A stretch of DNA of 64,000 nucleotides from Bacterioplanoides sp965219715 (GCF_965219715.1 NZ_OZ244785.1:1984001-2048000); one strand, 5' to 3'. Counted from the first letter of the stretch, positions 1 to 9,406 are shown. The notes: generated from the letters alone by a model not told the origin. Numbers and translations: made by a program.

Positions 1-234
1 CACCGGGGTAAATTTATAATCGGCAAGCTGACGCAGCTCTTTAACTAATTCAATACCATTCATATTCGGCATATTCACGTCTGACAGCACCAGATCAAAT
101 TTACCTTTTTTAGCTTCCGCTAACGCTTCGACACCATCACTCGCTTCTACTACCTGATAGCCAGCGCCTTTTAGAGTAAAAGACACCATCTGACGCATGG
201 ACGCAGAGTCGTCGACAGCTAAAATATTCGCCAT
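1..234 (-). CDS. CheY-like response regulator, 3' end cut by window edge
   Basis: The 78 visible codons encode a single receiver domain: the acidic pair in AVDDSAS near the N terminus and the phospho-acceptor Asp in VLSDVNMPNMNG. CheY-type proteins relay phosphate from a histidine kinase to the flagellar switch or another target. The start ATG at 234 has an AGGAG ribosome site about 9 nt upstream. It lies 29 nt downstream of the STAS gene, so the two probably form one unit. The family is certain; whether this is the motor-binding CheY or another single-domain regulator cannot be told because the C-terminal third is outside the window. Confidence 0.85.
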   Translation of the reverse strand, partial: MANILAVDDSASMRQMVSFTLKGAGYQVVEASDGVEALAEAKKGKFDLVLSDVNMPNMNGIELVKELRQLADYKFTPV

Positions 235-263
235 GTTGGAGAACTCCTGTTCGAAATAACTAC

Positions 264-551
264 TTATTGGGTGCTTGAGAGACCAAGCGAAGAGCACAGG
301 CCTAAGTAACCTGCGGTTTCAGAAAGGCAATCACTGCTGCCGGTCCAATGGATATCATGCCCGGTTTTTTGTAGTTCCCGCCTTAAACTGACCACCAGCT
401 GCAGGCCTGCGGTATCACAATAATTCACGGCAGAAGCATTCAATTCGACGTCAGCATCAGACGTCAAAGCACTTTCCATTTCGCTATAAAGGCGTTCAAC
501 ATGCTCAATACTGAGCCGTTCACCGCAATTAATATTGATTCTGTCCGACAT
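264..551 (-). CDS. STAS-domain protein (anti-sigma antagonist-like)
   Basis: About 95 residues spanning one STAS domain, with the signature YCDTAGLQLVVSL; the Asp-Thr pair sits where SpoIIAA-type antagonists carry the phosphorylatable Ser/Thr. Such stand-alone STAS proteins act by phosphorylation-dependent partner switching or as components of chemotaxis-like signalling clusters. I chose ATG 551 because AGG lies 8 nt upstream; an in-frame GTG at 560 is the alternative. Together with the following CheY-like gene it lies downstream of the fliEFGHIJ operon but behind a hairpin at 647-678, suggesting separate or attenuated expression. The partner is unknown from this window. Confidence 0.75.
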   Translation of the reverse strand: MSDRININCGERLSIEHVERLYSEMESALTSDADVELNASAVNYCDTAGLQLVVSLRRELQKTGHDIHWTGSSDCLSETAGYLGLCSSLGLSSTQ

Positions 552-646
552 GAAGGACACCTATCTCTCTCTTCTCAGGATTAAGATTAGACGCCGTTTA
601 CAAAGCTGCTAAATAACTTTGCAGCATTTTTTGAATTTCGGAGAGG

Positions 647-678
647 AAAATAATCTGAACAAATGTGCAGATTATTTT
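647..678 (-). terminator. Hairpin overlapping the fliJ stop codon
   Basis: Arms 647-657 and 668-678 pair perfectly over 11 bp (core AATAATCTG/CAGATTATT). The fliJ stop codon (672-674) lies inside the right arm. The T-run is stronger on the plus strand than on the minus strand, so termination of the flagellar transcript may be partial. A second, weaker GCTGC/GCAGC hairpin follows at 605-625. Confidence 0.5.
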
Positions 679-1127
679 TTATGAGATTGGAATGCCTGCC
701 GATTGGCCCATTCATCCGCAACACGCTGCGCTTGCTTGTCCTGCTGAGCATCAAATTCTGCGTTTAATTTTTCCTGCAGGCCATGTAATGCTTTCACCTT
801 ACCGTGTTGTTCCATGTACACTTTTTTTGCCTGTTCAGCTTGCTGTTGGGTCAGATTCAGCTGTTCACTTTGCTGCAGTAAAGCTTGTTTAATCTGGCCA
901 ATAAATCCCAGTGCATTCTGAATGGATCCGCCACTGAGCGTGCGCGCTGACGGCACGGAAATGCCTTTTTGGTACTCAGCGACGTAGCTGTCCAGCTGTT
1001 GTTTTTGCGCTTCTTCCTGTTGCAGCTTTTGTTGTAATTTTCCCCATTCTGCTAAGGCCTGTTGCTCCGCTTTTTCCGCTAGATCAACAATAACCTGTAA
1101 CCGTTTGGCTCTTGGATGGCGCTGCAT
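672..1127 (-). CDS. fliJ: Flagellar export protein FliJ
   Basis: The 151 residues form an almost continuous Gln/Lys/Glu-rich coiled coil, the normal size and character of FliJ, the stalk-like subunit that sits in the FliI hexamer and couples it to the export gate. The sequence is too low in complexity for motif proof; identity rests on length, coiled-coil character and position 2 nt after fliI at the end of the fliEFGHIJ run. It is probably translationally coupled to fliI. Confidence 0.88.
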   Translation of the reverse strand: MQRHPRAKRLQVIVDLAEKAEQQALAEWGKLQQKLQQEEAQKQQLDSYVAEYQKGISVPSARTLSGGSIQNALGFIGQIKQALLQQSEQLNLTQQQAEQAKKVYMEQHGKVKALHGLQEKLNAEFDAQQDKQAQRVADEWANRQAFQSHKK

Positions 1128-1129
1128 CT

Positions 1130-2467
1130 TTATGCCTCTTGCTGAGCAGCCGGATCAGGGAATAACGCCTGCAGCTGGCCATAACTTTCCTGCAACGAAG
1201 CACCTTCGTGCAATTGCTGTCGTAACATCGCCTTAATCGCAGGCATCCGATCCATCGCAGCATCCAGTACCGGATCACTGCCAGCCTGATAGGCACCAAC
1301 ACTCACCAGATCCTGATTCTGACGATAATGCGCCATTAAATGTTTACATAGCTGAGCTTTTTGCAGCCAATCCTGATCGACGATTTGTGGCATTACCCGG
1401 CTTACAGAGGCTTCAACATCAATCGCCGGATAATGGCCCTCTTCAGCCAAGGCACGGGATAACACAATATGGCCATCGAGAATTGCCCGGCTGGCATCGG
1501 CGATAGGATCCTGCATATCATCGCCTTCACTGAGCACGGTATAAAATGCGGTTATTGAACCACCACCGGCAGGACCATTACCGGTACGTTCGACCAGCTT
1601 GGGAAGCTTATTAAACACAGAAGGCGGATAACCTTTTGTGGCCGGAGGCTCACCCACTGCCAGGGCGATTTCACGTTGCGCCTGGGCGTAACGCGTCAAC
1701 GAATCCATTAATAATAAAGTGTTTTGACCCTGGTCGCGGAAATACTCCGCCACAGAAGTGCAGTACTGAGCAGCGCGTAAACGCATCAACGGAGAATCGT
1801 CCGCAGGGGAGGCAACCACCACAGAGCGTTTTAATCCCTCTTCGCCAAGAATTTCATCGATAAATTCTTTGACTTCCCGTCCCCGCTCACCAATTAACCC
1901 AACCACAATAATGTCGGCCTCGGTAAAGCGGGTCATCATTCCCAACAATACCGACTTACCCACACCACTGCCGGCAAATAAACCAATACGCTGGCCGCGA
2001 CCCACCGTCAGCATGCTGTTAATAGCGCGAATTCCAACGTCGAGCGGAGTGCGAATAGGATCACGATGAAGAGGATTAATAATGCGGCCCTGTAAACTGC
2101 CGGGCTCCGGATCCTGAATCGGACCATGAGCATCTAACGGTCGACCGGTACCATCCACAACACGGCCGAGTAAACCGAAACCAACCGGCACATCAGAACT
2201 GCCATGAAGTGGCCAGACCCTGGCCCCCGGACGCAGGCCATCAACCTGCTCAATTGGCATCAGAAAAATACGGTCCTGGTCAAAACCAACCACTTCCGCT
2301 TCAACGTCTTCGTCGCCGCCTCGCTCGACCATGCAACGATCGCCAACTTTGACGTTTAATCCCAGCGCCTCAAGAGTTAAGCCAACCATACGAATTAACC
2401 GTCCGGCAACTTTCGGACGATAATGATCTGCTTCGGGCGTTAACTGGCGCCAGTGATCACTCAGCAT
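1130..2467 (-). CDS. fliI: Flagellum-specific ATPase FliI
   Basis: This 445-residue F1-beta-like ATPase energises the flagellar type III export apparatus. Walker A is GLFAGSGVGKS at residues 162-172, Walker B LLLMDS near 250-255, followed by the TRYAQAQREIAL stretch typical of the family, with a C-terminal helical domain. Its length matches FliI. The start overlaps the end of fliH by 11 nt, consistent with coupled translation of the FliH-FliI complex. Confidence 0.97.
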   Translation of the reverse strand: MLSDHWRQLTPEADHYRPKVAGRLIRMVGLTLEALGLNVKVGDRCMVERGGDEDVEAEVVGFDQDRIFLMPIEQVDGLRPGARVWPLHGSSDVPVGFGLLGRVVDGTGRPLDAHGPIQDPEPGSLQGRIINPLHRDPIRTPLDVGIRAINSMLTVGRGQRIGLFAGSGVGKSVLLGMMTRFTEADIIVVGLIGERGREVKEFIDEILGEEGLKRSVVVASPADDSPLMRLRAAQYCTSVAEYFRDQGQNTLLLMDSLTRYAQAQREIALAVGEPPATKGYPPSVFNKLPKLVERTGNGPAGGGSITAFYTVLSEGDDMQDPIADASRAILDGHIVLSRALAEEGHYPAIDVEASVSRVMPQIVDQDWLQKAQLCKHLMAHYRQNQDLVSVGAYQAGSDPVLDAAMDRMPAIKAMLRQQLHEGASLQESYGQLQALFPDPAAQQEA

Positions 2468-3332
2468 TATCCGACGCCAATGGGTTATCGAGATCCAGAT
2501 CCGCGGCTGAATTTTCTGCGGCTTTCAGTAATTGTGGAATAAACACCTCAAGTTCGGCGTTCAGTTTTTCAGATACCGAGTATTCGATTAACGTTTGCTC
2601 GGTTTCGATACGACAATCACCGGCTGCCAGAGCCGGGTCAGAATGGAAGTGCATTGTCTCGGTATCAAATCCGGAACGATCCAGGTGGCTTATATCCGCG
2701 GCATTTAAATACACTTTGACCGCTTGGCCAGTGCCGGGTAATTCCTGTAATGCATCACGAATAAATTGCTCCATCGCCAGGTTGCCCAACGATAACTCGT
2801 GCTGCAAAACCTGGGAGGATAAGTTACGAATCATTTCACAAACGACGATCGGCAGCTGCTGATCCCGCTCGATAACACTGGCGCGCAAATGCTGATTAAT
2901 CCGGCTCAGTTGTTCACAGGCTTGCTGAATTTGCTGCTGCCCTTGCTCCAGACCCTGAGCTTCGCCACTGTCGAATCCTTGTTGACGCCCTTCCTGTTCA
3001 CCTTTAGCGCGCCCTTCTTCAAGCCCCTGAGCAAAACCTTGCTCGTAGCCCTGTTTTTCGCCTTGCTGACGCCCTTCAACCAGGCCTTGTTCTAAACCGG
3101 CGTTGTAGGCATCGCGGCGAATATTTTCCAGCTCTTCGGCAGTTGGCATCGGAAAAGATTCCGGTTCTGCTTCGGCTTGCTGCTGTTCTTTTTGTTGCTG
3201 CTCTTTCTCTTCTTTTTCCACCAGCCAGGCAGGCTTTTCCGTCCAGAACGGTAATCGCCAGGGTTTCACATCTTCTTTTACTTCATCCTTGGCAATTGGA
3301 TGAAAGTGATGGTTCTGACGTAATTCAGTCAT
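2457..3332 (-). CDS. fliH: Flagellar assembly protein FliH
   Basis: FliH is the cytoplasmic regulator that binds FliI and anchors it to the C-ring. The 291-residue protein has a charged, Gln/Glu-rich N terminus (about 40-60), then a run of GxxxG-type repeats (EQGLVEGRQQGEKQG and similar, about 75-130) that is diagnostic for FliH, then a conserved C-terminal domain. It starts 1 nt after fliG and overlaps fliI. It is longer than many FliH proteins because of the N-terminal low-complexity stretch. Confidence 0.93.
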   Translation of the reverse strand: MTELRQNHHFHPIAKDEVKEDVKPWRLPFWTEKPAWLVEKEEKEQQQKEQQQAEAEPESFPMPTAEELENIRRDAYNAGLEQGLVEGRQQGEKQGYEQGFAQGLEEGRAKGEQEGRQQGFDSGEAQGLEQGQQQIQQACEQLSRINQHLRASVIERDQQLPIVVCEMIRNLSSQVLQHELSLGNLAMEQFIRDALQELPGTGQAVKVYLNAADISHLDRSGFDTETMHFHSDPALAAGDCRIETEQTLIEYSVSEKLNAELEVFIPQLLKAAENSAADLDLDNPLASDNAE

Positions 3333-3333
3333 C

Positions 3334-4371
3334 TTACATCATGGCCTCGCCACCACCGCCCAGCACAATCTCACCGGCATCGGCCAGTCGACGAGCAATG
3401 GTAAGAATTTCTTTCTGTGCACCTTCAACTTCACTGACTTTAACCGGACCTTTCGCTTCAAGGTCATCACGCAGCAATTCGGCCGCACGTTTCGACATAT
3501 TTTTGAAGATTTTTTCCTGCACTTCCGGATCGGCACCTTTCAGAGCAACCACCAACAGATCGGTGGAAACTTCACGCATCAATGCCTGGATGCCGCGGTC
3601 ATCAACATCCACCAGATTGTCGAAGACAAACATCAGATCCTGAATTTGTGTACCAAGGTCTTCATCCACTTCTTTAATCTGTTCAAGCAGGTCATTGGCA
3701 ATAGCGCTATCAACCATGTTAACAATGTTCGCCGCCACTTTAACGCCACCCATCGAGGTGGTCTGGCCACCGGCATTGCCAGTGAACTGACGCTCAAGAA
3801 TATCGTTCAGTTCTTGCAGTGCGGCAGGCTGTACCGCTTCCAGTGCAGCAACCCGCATCACAATATCGAGGCGCACTTTCTCATCAAAATTCGATAACAC
3901 TTCTGCCGATTGATCAGGGTCGAGATACGACACCACAATCGCCTGAATCTGCGGGTGTTCGTGACGAATTAAATCCGATACCTGACGTGGCTCCATCCAC
4001 TTCAGTGAATCCAGACCTGTGGTATTTCCACCCAGTAAAATCCGGTCAATTAATGCGCCTGCTTTATCAGAACCGAGCGCCTGAGTCAGCATGCTTCGGA
4101 TATAATCGTCCGAGCCTAAGCCCATACCAGTCTGACCACTGACCGACTCAAGAAACTCAGCAACCACACCTTCAACCTGCCCCTGATTGACGCTGGTCAG
4201 TGTCGCCATAGTCGTGCCGACTTTCTGAACTTCTTTTGGCCCCATGTGTTTCAGGATCTCTGCGGCGTCTTTTTCACCAAGAGTCATTAATAAAACCGCC
4301 GCACGCTCAACCCGGCTCAGGTTCGCCAGGGAGCTGTCATCAGTTTCTGCTGGTGTATTATCTTCAGGCAT
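3334..4371 (-). CDS. fliG: Flagellar motor switch protein FliG
   Basis: FliG forms the upper C-ring and makes the torque-generating contact with the stator. The 345 residues include the conserved EHPQ motif (IRHEHPQIQAIV, middle domain) and the C-terminal charged helix region FDNLVDVDDRGIQALMREV. Length is standard. The ATG overlaps the last codons of fliF by 8 nt, so FliF and FliG synthesis is likely coupled, as expected for the MS-ring/C-ring pair. Confidence 0.97.
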   Translation of the reverse strand: MPEDNTPAETDDSSLANLSRVERAAVLLMTLGEKDAAEILKHMGPKEVQKVGTTMATLTSVNQGQVEGVVAEFLESVSGQTGMGLGSDDYIRSMLTQALGSDKAGALIDRILLGGNTTGLDSLKWMEPRQVSDLIRHEHPQIQAIVVSYLDPDQSAEVLSNFDEKVRLDIVMRVAALEAVQPAALQELNDILERQFTGNAGGQTTSMGGVKVAANIVNMVDSAIANDLLEQIKEVDEDLGTQIQDLMFVFDNLVDVDDRGIQALMREVSTDLLVVALKGADPEVQEKIFKNMSKRAAELLRDDLEAKGPVKVSEVEGAQKEILTIARRLADAGEIVLGGGGEAMM

Positions 4372-6076
4372 CGCCTTCGTTCACCCATTTAATTACGACT
4401 TGTGCCACCCGTGCCGGATCTTCAGCAATCAGGCCTTTTAATGCATCCAGTTGTCGTTCAAAACTTTCTGACGCACCAGGTAGCAGGTATTCGTCCATAC
4501 CGGACAAGGTAACTTTTTCTTCATCCAGACCCGCTTCAGCATCTTCCAGTTCTTCCAGCAAGCTGAGCTGCTCTTCTTCTTTACCACGATTGGCAATACT
4601 CTTAATCGTAGGCCGGATCACACCGAATATAAGTACCAGAATAAAAAGTCCGGCAAGAATTTGTTTCATGATTTCCCAGAACCATGGCTGGGTCCAGAAA
4701 TCCGGATCACCCAGCGATAATTCGCCGTCACCCATAAAGGCCGAATTAATCACGTTAACACTGTCGCCACGAGCCGCATTAAAACCAACCGCATCTTTAA
4801 CCAGTACTTCAAGGCGTTGTAAATCGGCTTCCTGCCACGGCACATAAATAGTGTCACCGTCGGCATTAAGAGATTCACGGTCATTCACCACAACCGCCAC
4901 AGTTAACCGTCGGATACGACCAACCTGATGTTGCTTAAAGCTCAGAGTACGGTCGACTTCATAGTTGCGTGTTGCTTCAGAACGGCGATTAACCGCACCA
5001 CCCGCACCGGCACCACCAGCCGCCTGTTCGGGAGCCACTGCATCCACCGGCGGTTGGTTAGACAAAGCTCCGGGAATCCCGCCGTTCTGTTTACCAGCGT
5101 TTTCCTCATCAATTAATTGTTCACTGCGCAGTGCAATTAAATCCGGGTTATATAGTTCCTCGGTTTGCTCCTGCACCGTAAAGTCTACATCAGCCGACAC
5201 TTCGGCTTTGTAATTTTCCGTTCCTAATACCGGGCGTAAAATGTTATTCACAGCCTGAGTAATGGAACTCTCTACTTTTTCAGTATATTCCAGCTGTTTT
5301 GTTGCCAGAATTTCATCGGTCTGTTCATCTTCTTTTGATAATAAATTGCCATGCTGATCAACGACTGAGACATCGCTTTTATCCATTTCAGCAACGCTTG
5401 ACGCAACCAGGTTAACAATTGCTTCAACCTGTTTTTTCGATAAATCCCGTCCCGGATACATCTCAACAAAAACCGATGCTCTTGGTTTACGCTGATCGCG
5501 AACAAATACCGATTGTTTTGGCAGCGCCAAATGAACTCTGGCATTACGAACTGGTTTTACTGAGGTAATTGTACGCGCCAGTTCACCTTCCAGACCGCGA
5601 CGATAACGCGCATTCTCAATAAACTGACTGGTTCCCAAAGTACTGTCTTTATCAAGCACTTCCAGGCCCACGGTTTTATCGTCGATTAAACTGGCCGATG
5701 CCAATACCATTCGCGCCTGATGTAAATCACCGGCCTGTACCATTAATATTTGTGAACCAGGATCGATCTCGAAAGGAATACCTTCGCGTTGCAACACTTC
5801 GATAATTTCCTGGGCGTTATGATCCTGCAAACGAGTGATTAATGGTTTATAGGTAGGATCTTGCGACCAGATCATGATAGCTATGGCTAACGCTACAACT
5901 AATGCGATACCCGCAATGACACCAGCCTGGCGCACAATGGTTAAGCGATTAAAGCCCGCCAGAACAGGATGCGCGCCTTCGTCCGGGTTATTTTCCGGAG
6001 TTTGCGCAGGTAAATCCTGATCTGTTGCTTCTTGTTGCTCTGGAGCGCTGGTTTGTTGAACTGGTGCGTTTTCCAT
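4364..6076 (-). CDS. fliF: Flagellar MS-ring protein FliF
   Basis: FliF builds the inner-membrane MS ring. The 570-residue protein shows the family layout: a Gln/Glu-rich cytoplasmic start, a first membrane helix near residues 50-72, a large periplasmic region containing the YscJ/FliF-type ring-building domains, a second membrane helix near 465-485 and a C-terminal tail ending in the FliG-binding region (about 540-570). The gene lies 13 nt downstream of fliE and overlaps fliG. Confidence 0.97.
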   Translation of the reverse strand: MENAPVQQTSAPEQQEATDQDLPAQTPENNPDEGAHPVLAGFNRLTIVRQAGVIAGIALVVALAIAIMIWSQDPTYKPLITRLQDHNAQEIIEVLQREGIPFEIDPGSQILMVQAGDLHQARMVLASASLIDDKTVGLEVLDKDSTLGTSQFIENARYRRGLEGELARTITSVKPVRNARVHLALPKQSVFVRDQRKPRASVFVEMYPGRDLSKKQVEAIVNLVASSVAEMDKSDVSVVDQHGNLLSKEDEQTDEILATKQLEYTEKVESSITQAVNNILRPVLGTENYKAEVSADVDFTVQEQTEELYNPDLIALRSEQLIDEENAGKQNGGIPGALSNQPPVDAVAPEQAAGGAGAGGAVNRRSEATRNYEVDRTLSFKQHQVGRIRRLTVAVVVNDRESLNADGDTIYVPWQEADLQRLEVLVKDAVGFNAARGDSVNVINSAFMGDGELSLGDPDFWTQPWFWEIMKQILAGLFILVLIFGVIRPTIKSIANRGKEEEQLSLLEELEDAEAGLDEEKVTLSGMDEYLLPGASESFERQLDALKGLIAEDPARVAQVVIKWVNEGDA

Positions 6077-6089
6077 GACTTAAACCTGC

Positions 6090-6473
6090 TTACACCGGCA
6101 TATTCATGACGTCTTTATAAGCTTCAACCAGCTTATTACGCACTTGTGTCATCGCCTGAAAAGACACAGAAGATTTTTGCATCGCCACCATCACTTCTGG
6201 CAGGTCAACACTTGGGTCACCCATCTCAAAACGTTTTTGCAGATCACCTGCCGTTTTTTGGTTGGTATTAACCGTATCCACCGCATTTTTCAGCATTGCC
6301 TGAAAATCCGGAACGGTGTTATCACCTTTAGTCGGCTGTGCGACATCCTGCACTTGCTGCGGACGCAGCTTATCAACCTGGCTTGCCTGATTATCGTGAT
6401 TCGAACGGATCTGATCCTTAACCTGACGCATTTGCATTAATACGGCATTTACATCTACGCGATTATTAACCAT
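6090..6473 (-). CDS. fliE: Flagellar hook-basal body protein FliE
   Basis: FliE is the adaptor between MS ring and rod. The C-terminal half carries the family signature (LPEVMVAMQKSSVSFQAMTQVRNKLVEAY in part). I start at ATG 6473, giving 127 residues; GAGG lies 8 nt upstream. An in-frame extension to 6542 would add 23 residues but has no convincing ribosome site. First gene of the fliEFGHIJ operon, read from the sigma-54 site at 6566-6582. Confidence 0.93.
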   Translation of the reverse strand: MVNNRVDVNAVLMQMRQVKDQIRSNHDNQASQVDKLRPQQVQDVAQPTKGDNTVPDFQAMLKNAVDTVNTNQKTAGDLQKRFEMGDPSVDLPEVMVAMQKSSVSFQAMTQVRNKLVEAYKDVMNMPV

Positions 6474-6565
6474 TTTTTCTACCTCACAGGCCACTGGCGA
6501 GCCAAACCGTTTACTGACGCATTTCTCTGGTAAAGGCGTCATTTTTTCAACTATTAATCCTTCTC

Positions 6566-6582
6566 TGCAAACAGCTTGCCAA
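6566..6582 (-). promoter_or_regulatory. Sigma-54 promoter of fliEFGHIJ
   Basis: On the minus strand the site reads TTGGCAAGCTGTTTGCA, with the invariant GG (-24) and GC (-12) separated by exactly 10 nt. The predicted transcript starts near 6555, about 80 nt before fliE. In polar-flagellate relatives this promoter class is activated by FleQ or FleR, both encoded just upstream. Confidence 0.85.
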
Positions 6583-6628
6583 TTCTCTATTCACACCCGA
6601 CGCCACAACAACCCTCTGCTTCAGGCAC

Positions 6629-6651
6629 AAAAAAGCCGGCATGTGCCGGCT
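6629..6651 (-). terminator. Terminator after fleSR
   Basis: Stem AGCCGGC/GCCGGCT with a 4-nt loop, followed on the minus strand by six T. It lies 28 nt past the fleR stop and separates fleSR from fliE. Confidence 0.85.
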
Positions 6652-6678
6652 AATTGTTAATAACTGGAGATTGCTGAA

Positions 6679-8034
6679 CTATGCCGTCAGCATCGATTCC
6701 ACATCGATACCATCTTCGCGCAACTTAGCAACTTTGTAGCGTAACGTTCTTGGACTGATCCCTAACCGATCTGCTGCGTCTTTACGACTCGGCTCTTCCT
6801 TCAGCGCCTTAACAATCAGTTCAACTTCACGATGCTTCAGGTCATTCCCTAATTCACCATCATTCACCGTCATTACCTCCACCGGAGCAGTTGACTGCAG
6901 TTGGCGATTTTTCGGCACCGGCGTCAGAATAAAATCATTCGCAAACAACTGTGGTCCTGACTGAACGATTAACGCGCGTTGCATGGTGTTATCCAACTCG
7001 CGAACATTACCTGGCCAGGGGTGTGATAACAGTTTTTGCTCCGCATCAGCAAGCAGCTGAGGCATTGGACGTTTCATTTTTCCAGCATGATGCGCTAATA
7101 AACGACGTGCCAGCGGCAATATATCATCCTGACGCTCACGCAACGGCAGCCACTGGAGCGGGAAGACACTTAAACGATAATATAAATCTTCACGGAAATT
7201 GCCTTCCGCTACATAGTCAGCTAACTCGCGGTTCGTTGTGGCAATAATTCTGACATCCAGATCAATGATTTTTTTACCACCCAGACGCTCAACCTGTCGT
7301 TCCTGAATAACACGCAGCAGTTTTGCCTGCAGGCCCAGATCCATCTCGGTAATTTCATCGAGTAAAATGGTACCGCCATCGGCCTGTTCAAACTTACCGG
7401 CACTGGCACTGTAGGCACCGGTAAATGCACCTTTTTCATAACCAAACAACATGGCTTCCAGCATATTTTCCGGAATAGCGGCACAGTTAATGGCAATAAA
7501 AGGCTGCTTTTTACGCTCAGAGTTCTGGTGAATATAGCGCGCCAGCACTTCTTTACCGGTACCACTTTCACCACTGATTAATACCGTAGAATCGGTTTGT
7601 GCGACACGCTGTGCCAACTGGAATAATTGCTGTGACGCTAACGCTTCACAAACCGGTTCTGAATCGTCCGTCTGATCACCTTCGCTGTTAAACGGTTTTA
7701 ACAACGCATCTAATTCCGCCAGCTCAAAAGGCTTCATCAAATAATCATTGGCGCCACGCTGCATGGCTTTAACCGCCTGGCCGACATCGCCGTAGGCTGT
7801 CATTAATACCATTGGCAGCCACGGGTGTGCTTGTTTAACCTTATCCAAAAGCTCAAGGCCGTCCATTCCCGGCATATTAATGTCAGACAGCACCAGATCA
7901 ACTTCCTGATTAGTCAGAACCGCCATCGCTTCAATACCGTTCGGAGCTTCGGATACCTCATGCCCTTTGAGCATCAAAGTGTCGACAATGGCTTCGCGTA
8001 AACGAGGATCATCTTCTACCACTAAAATTCGCAT
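6679..8034 (-). CDS. fleR: Sigma-54 response regulator FleR (FlrC-type)
   Basis: An NtrC-family activator of 451 residues: receiver domain with phospho-acceptor Asp51 (VLSDINMPGMDG), AAA+ domain with Walker A GESGTGKEV, the sigma-54-contacting GAFTGA loop and Walker B GGTILLDEI, and a C-terminal Fis-type helix-turn-helix (DAADRLGISPRTLRYK). In polar-flagellate bacteria FleS/FleR drive the class III basal-body, hook and rod genes. The gene follows fleS by 19 nt. Identity as FleR rather than another NtrC-like protein rests on the fleQ-fleS-fleR-fliE order. Confidence 0.95.
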   Translation of the reverse strand: MRILVVEDDPRLREAIVDTLMLKGHEVSEAPNGIEAMAVLTNQEVDLVLSDINMPGMDGLELLDKVKQAHPWLPMVLMTAYGDVGQAVKAMQRGANDYLMKPFELAELDALLKPFNSEGDQTDDSEPVCEALASQQLFQLAQRVAQTDSTVLISGESGTGKEVLARYIHQNSERKKQPFIAINCAAIPENMLEAMLFGYEKGAFTGAYSASAGKFEQADGGTILLDEITEMDLGLQAKLLRVIQERQVERLGGKKIIDLDVRIIATTNRELADYVAEGNFREDLYYRLSVFPLQWLPLRERQDDILPLARRLLAHHAGKMKRPMPQLLADAEQKLLSHPWPGNVRELDNTMQRALIVQSGPQLFANDFILTPVPKNRQLQSTAPVEVMTVNDGELGNDLKHREVELIVKALKEEPSRKDAADRLGISPRTLRYKVAKLREDGIDVESMLTA

Positions 8035-8053
8035 ATTATTTCTCCTCCACGAC

Positions 8054-9271
8054 TTAAGCGTGTAATCCCCGGATTACCGGAATAGATAATTCAGCAGACA
8101 AGCCACCTAATTCGCTGTCTGCCAGACAGAACTCACCTTTGTGCGCATGCACAACCGCATGAACAACCGCCAGGCCCAGGCCTGTACCGTTGCTTTTGGT
8201 GGTGTAGAAAGGTTCCATCATCTGTTGTTTTTGCGATTCATTTAAACCAGAGCCATTGTCCATGACCTGAATATACAAACCTTGCTGGCGGCGCGTGATT
8301 CGCACCAGAATTTCGATTGGGTATTCGCCGGATTCCAGCGAATTATTAACCAGGTTCATCAAGCTGCTGATCAACGCATCTTTATTGCAAACCAACAAAG
8401 TACCCGGAGCCTGATTATCGATCGTGCAGCTGGCCTGGAATTGCTGCAGCTGGATTTCCATCGCAGAATTAAGACCATCGACCAGTTCTTCTACTGAAAT
8501 TTCGTCGTTTAACGGCGCTTCACCACGGGCAAAAATCAGCATATCGCGCACCTGGTTTTCGAGGTGCTGTAAACGTTCCTGCAACTTACCGGCAAAGCGA
8601 ACACGCATATCCGGTTGCAATGTTTCCGAACCGAGATGGCCGGCATATAGGGTTGCTGCTGCCAGTGGAGTACGAATCTGGTGAGCTAATGACGCCACCA
8701 TTTTCCCCATTGCAGATAGGCGCTCATGCTGGCTTAACTGAGATTGCAGCGCCCGGGTTTCAGTCATATCAGTCAATAAAATTAACTGTCCGCAATTATT
8801 CGCCATGGCTGCAATACGCAGGTTCACTTTGCGGCCATCCACCAGAGAAATTTCGTGACCATCATCACTCTGAGGCTTAAAACACTGCTGAATTAAACGC
8901 ACCCAACGCTGACCAATTAACGAGGTTTTTTCACTCGCTTTCAGCAACAGATCATCCGCTGCCGGGTTAGCCTGGGTCACAAAACCGTTTTCATCCAATA
9001 CCAACACACCCGCAGGAAGAAGCTGCAGCAAACTTTCCAGACGATCGGCCAACTGCTCTTTTTCCGCCAGCTCGTGCATACGCTGGGCTGAAACATTGGC
9101 CAGCTCGCCACTCAGTTGCTCAACCTTATCTTCAAGAAAGGCGTAGGAATCTGTCAGCTGCTGTGACATCTGATTAAACAGAGTAAACGCCTGCTTTAAT
9201 TCAGCACGATCGAGCTGGGGCTCTCCCAGTGGAATAACGTCAGTGTCCTGGCGCAAAGCTGCATTCGCCAT
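8054..9271 (-). CDS. fleS: Sensor histidine kinase FleS (FlrB-type)
   Basis: A soluble kinase of 405 residues with no membrane helix: coiled-coil N terminus, PAS-like domain (about 75-165), HisKA dimerisation helix with the phosphorylated His in LAHQIRTPLAAA, and a HATPase domain with N box (LMNLVNNSLES), G1 (DNGSGL) and G2 (GTGLGLAVVHA). It phosphorylates FleR. GAGG precedes the ATG. Transcription is from the sigma-54 site at 9329-9344, which makes the pair dependent on FleQ in the usual hierarchy. Confidence 0.95.
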   Translation of the reverse strand: MANAALRQDTDVIPLGEPQLDRAELKQAFTLFNQMSQQLTDSYAFLEDKVEQLSGELANVSAQRMHELAEKEQLADRLESLLQLLPAGVLVLDENGFVTQANPAADDLLLKASEKTSLIGQRWVRLIQQCFKPQSDDGHEISLVDGRKVNLRIAAMANNCGQLILLTDMTETRALQSQLSQHERLSAMGKMVASLAHQIRTPLAAATLYAGHLGSETLQPDMRVRFAGKLQERLQHLENQVRDMLIFARGEAPLNDEISVEELVDGLNSAMEIQLQQFQASCTIDNQAPGTLLVCNKDALISSLMNLVNNSLESGEYPIEILVRITRRQQGLYIQVMDNGSGLNESQKQQMMEPFYTTKSNGTGLGLAVVHAVVHAHKGEFCLADSELGGLSAELSIPVIRGLHA

Positions 9272-9328
9272 ACTTACTCCTCACAGATTGTCGGTTATCC
9301 GGCAGAAAATTTGTCATGTTCAGGAGGG

Positions 9329-9344
9329 AGCAATTAGCGTGCCG
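9329..9344 (-). promoter_or_regulatory. Sigma-54 promoter of fleSR
   Basis: The minus strand reads CGGCACGCTAATTGCT: GG and GC are 10 nt apart and 13 of the 16 positions fit the consensus TGGCACG-N4-TTGCW closely. An AT-rich GTC...GAC palindrome at about 9374-9393, 30-50 nt upstream, is a plausible activator (FleQ) site. Confidence 0.85.
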
Positions 9345-9406
9345 TATTTTTTACGCCAACAAGAAGGTTCTGCGTCAAATATTTAATTAAGACGTTTTTC
9401 AGATAC

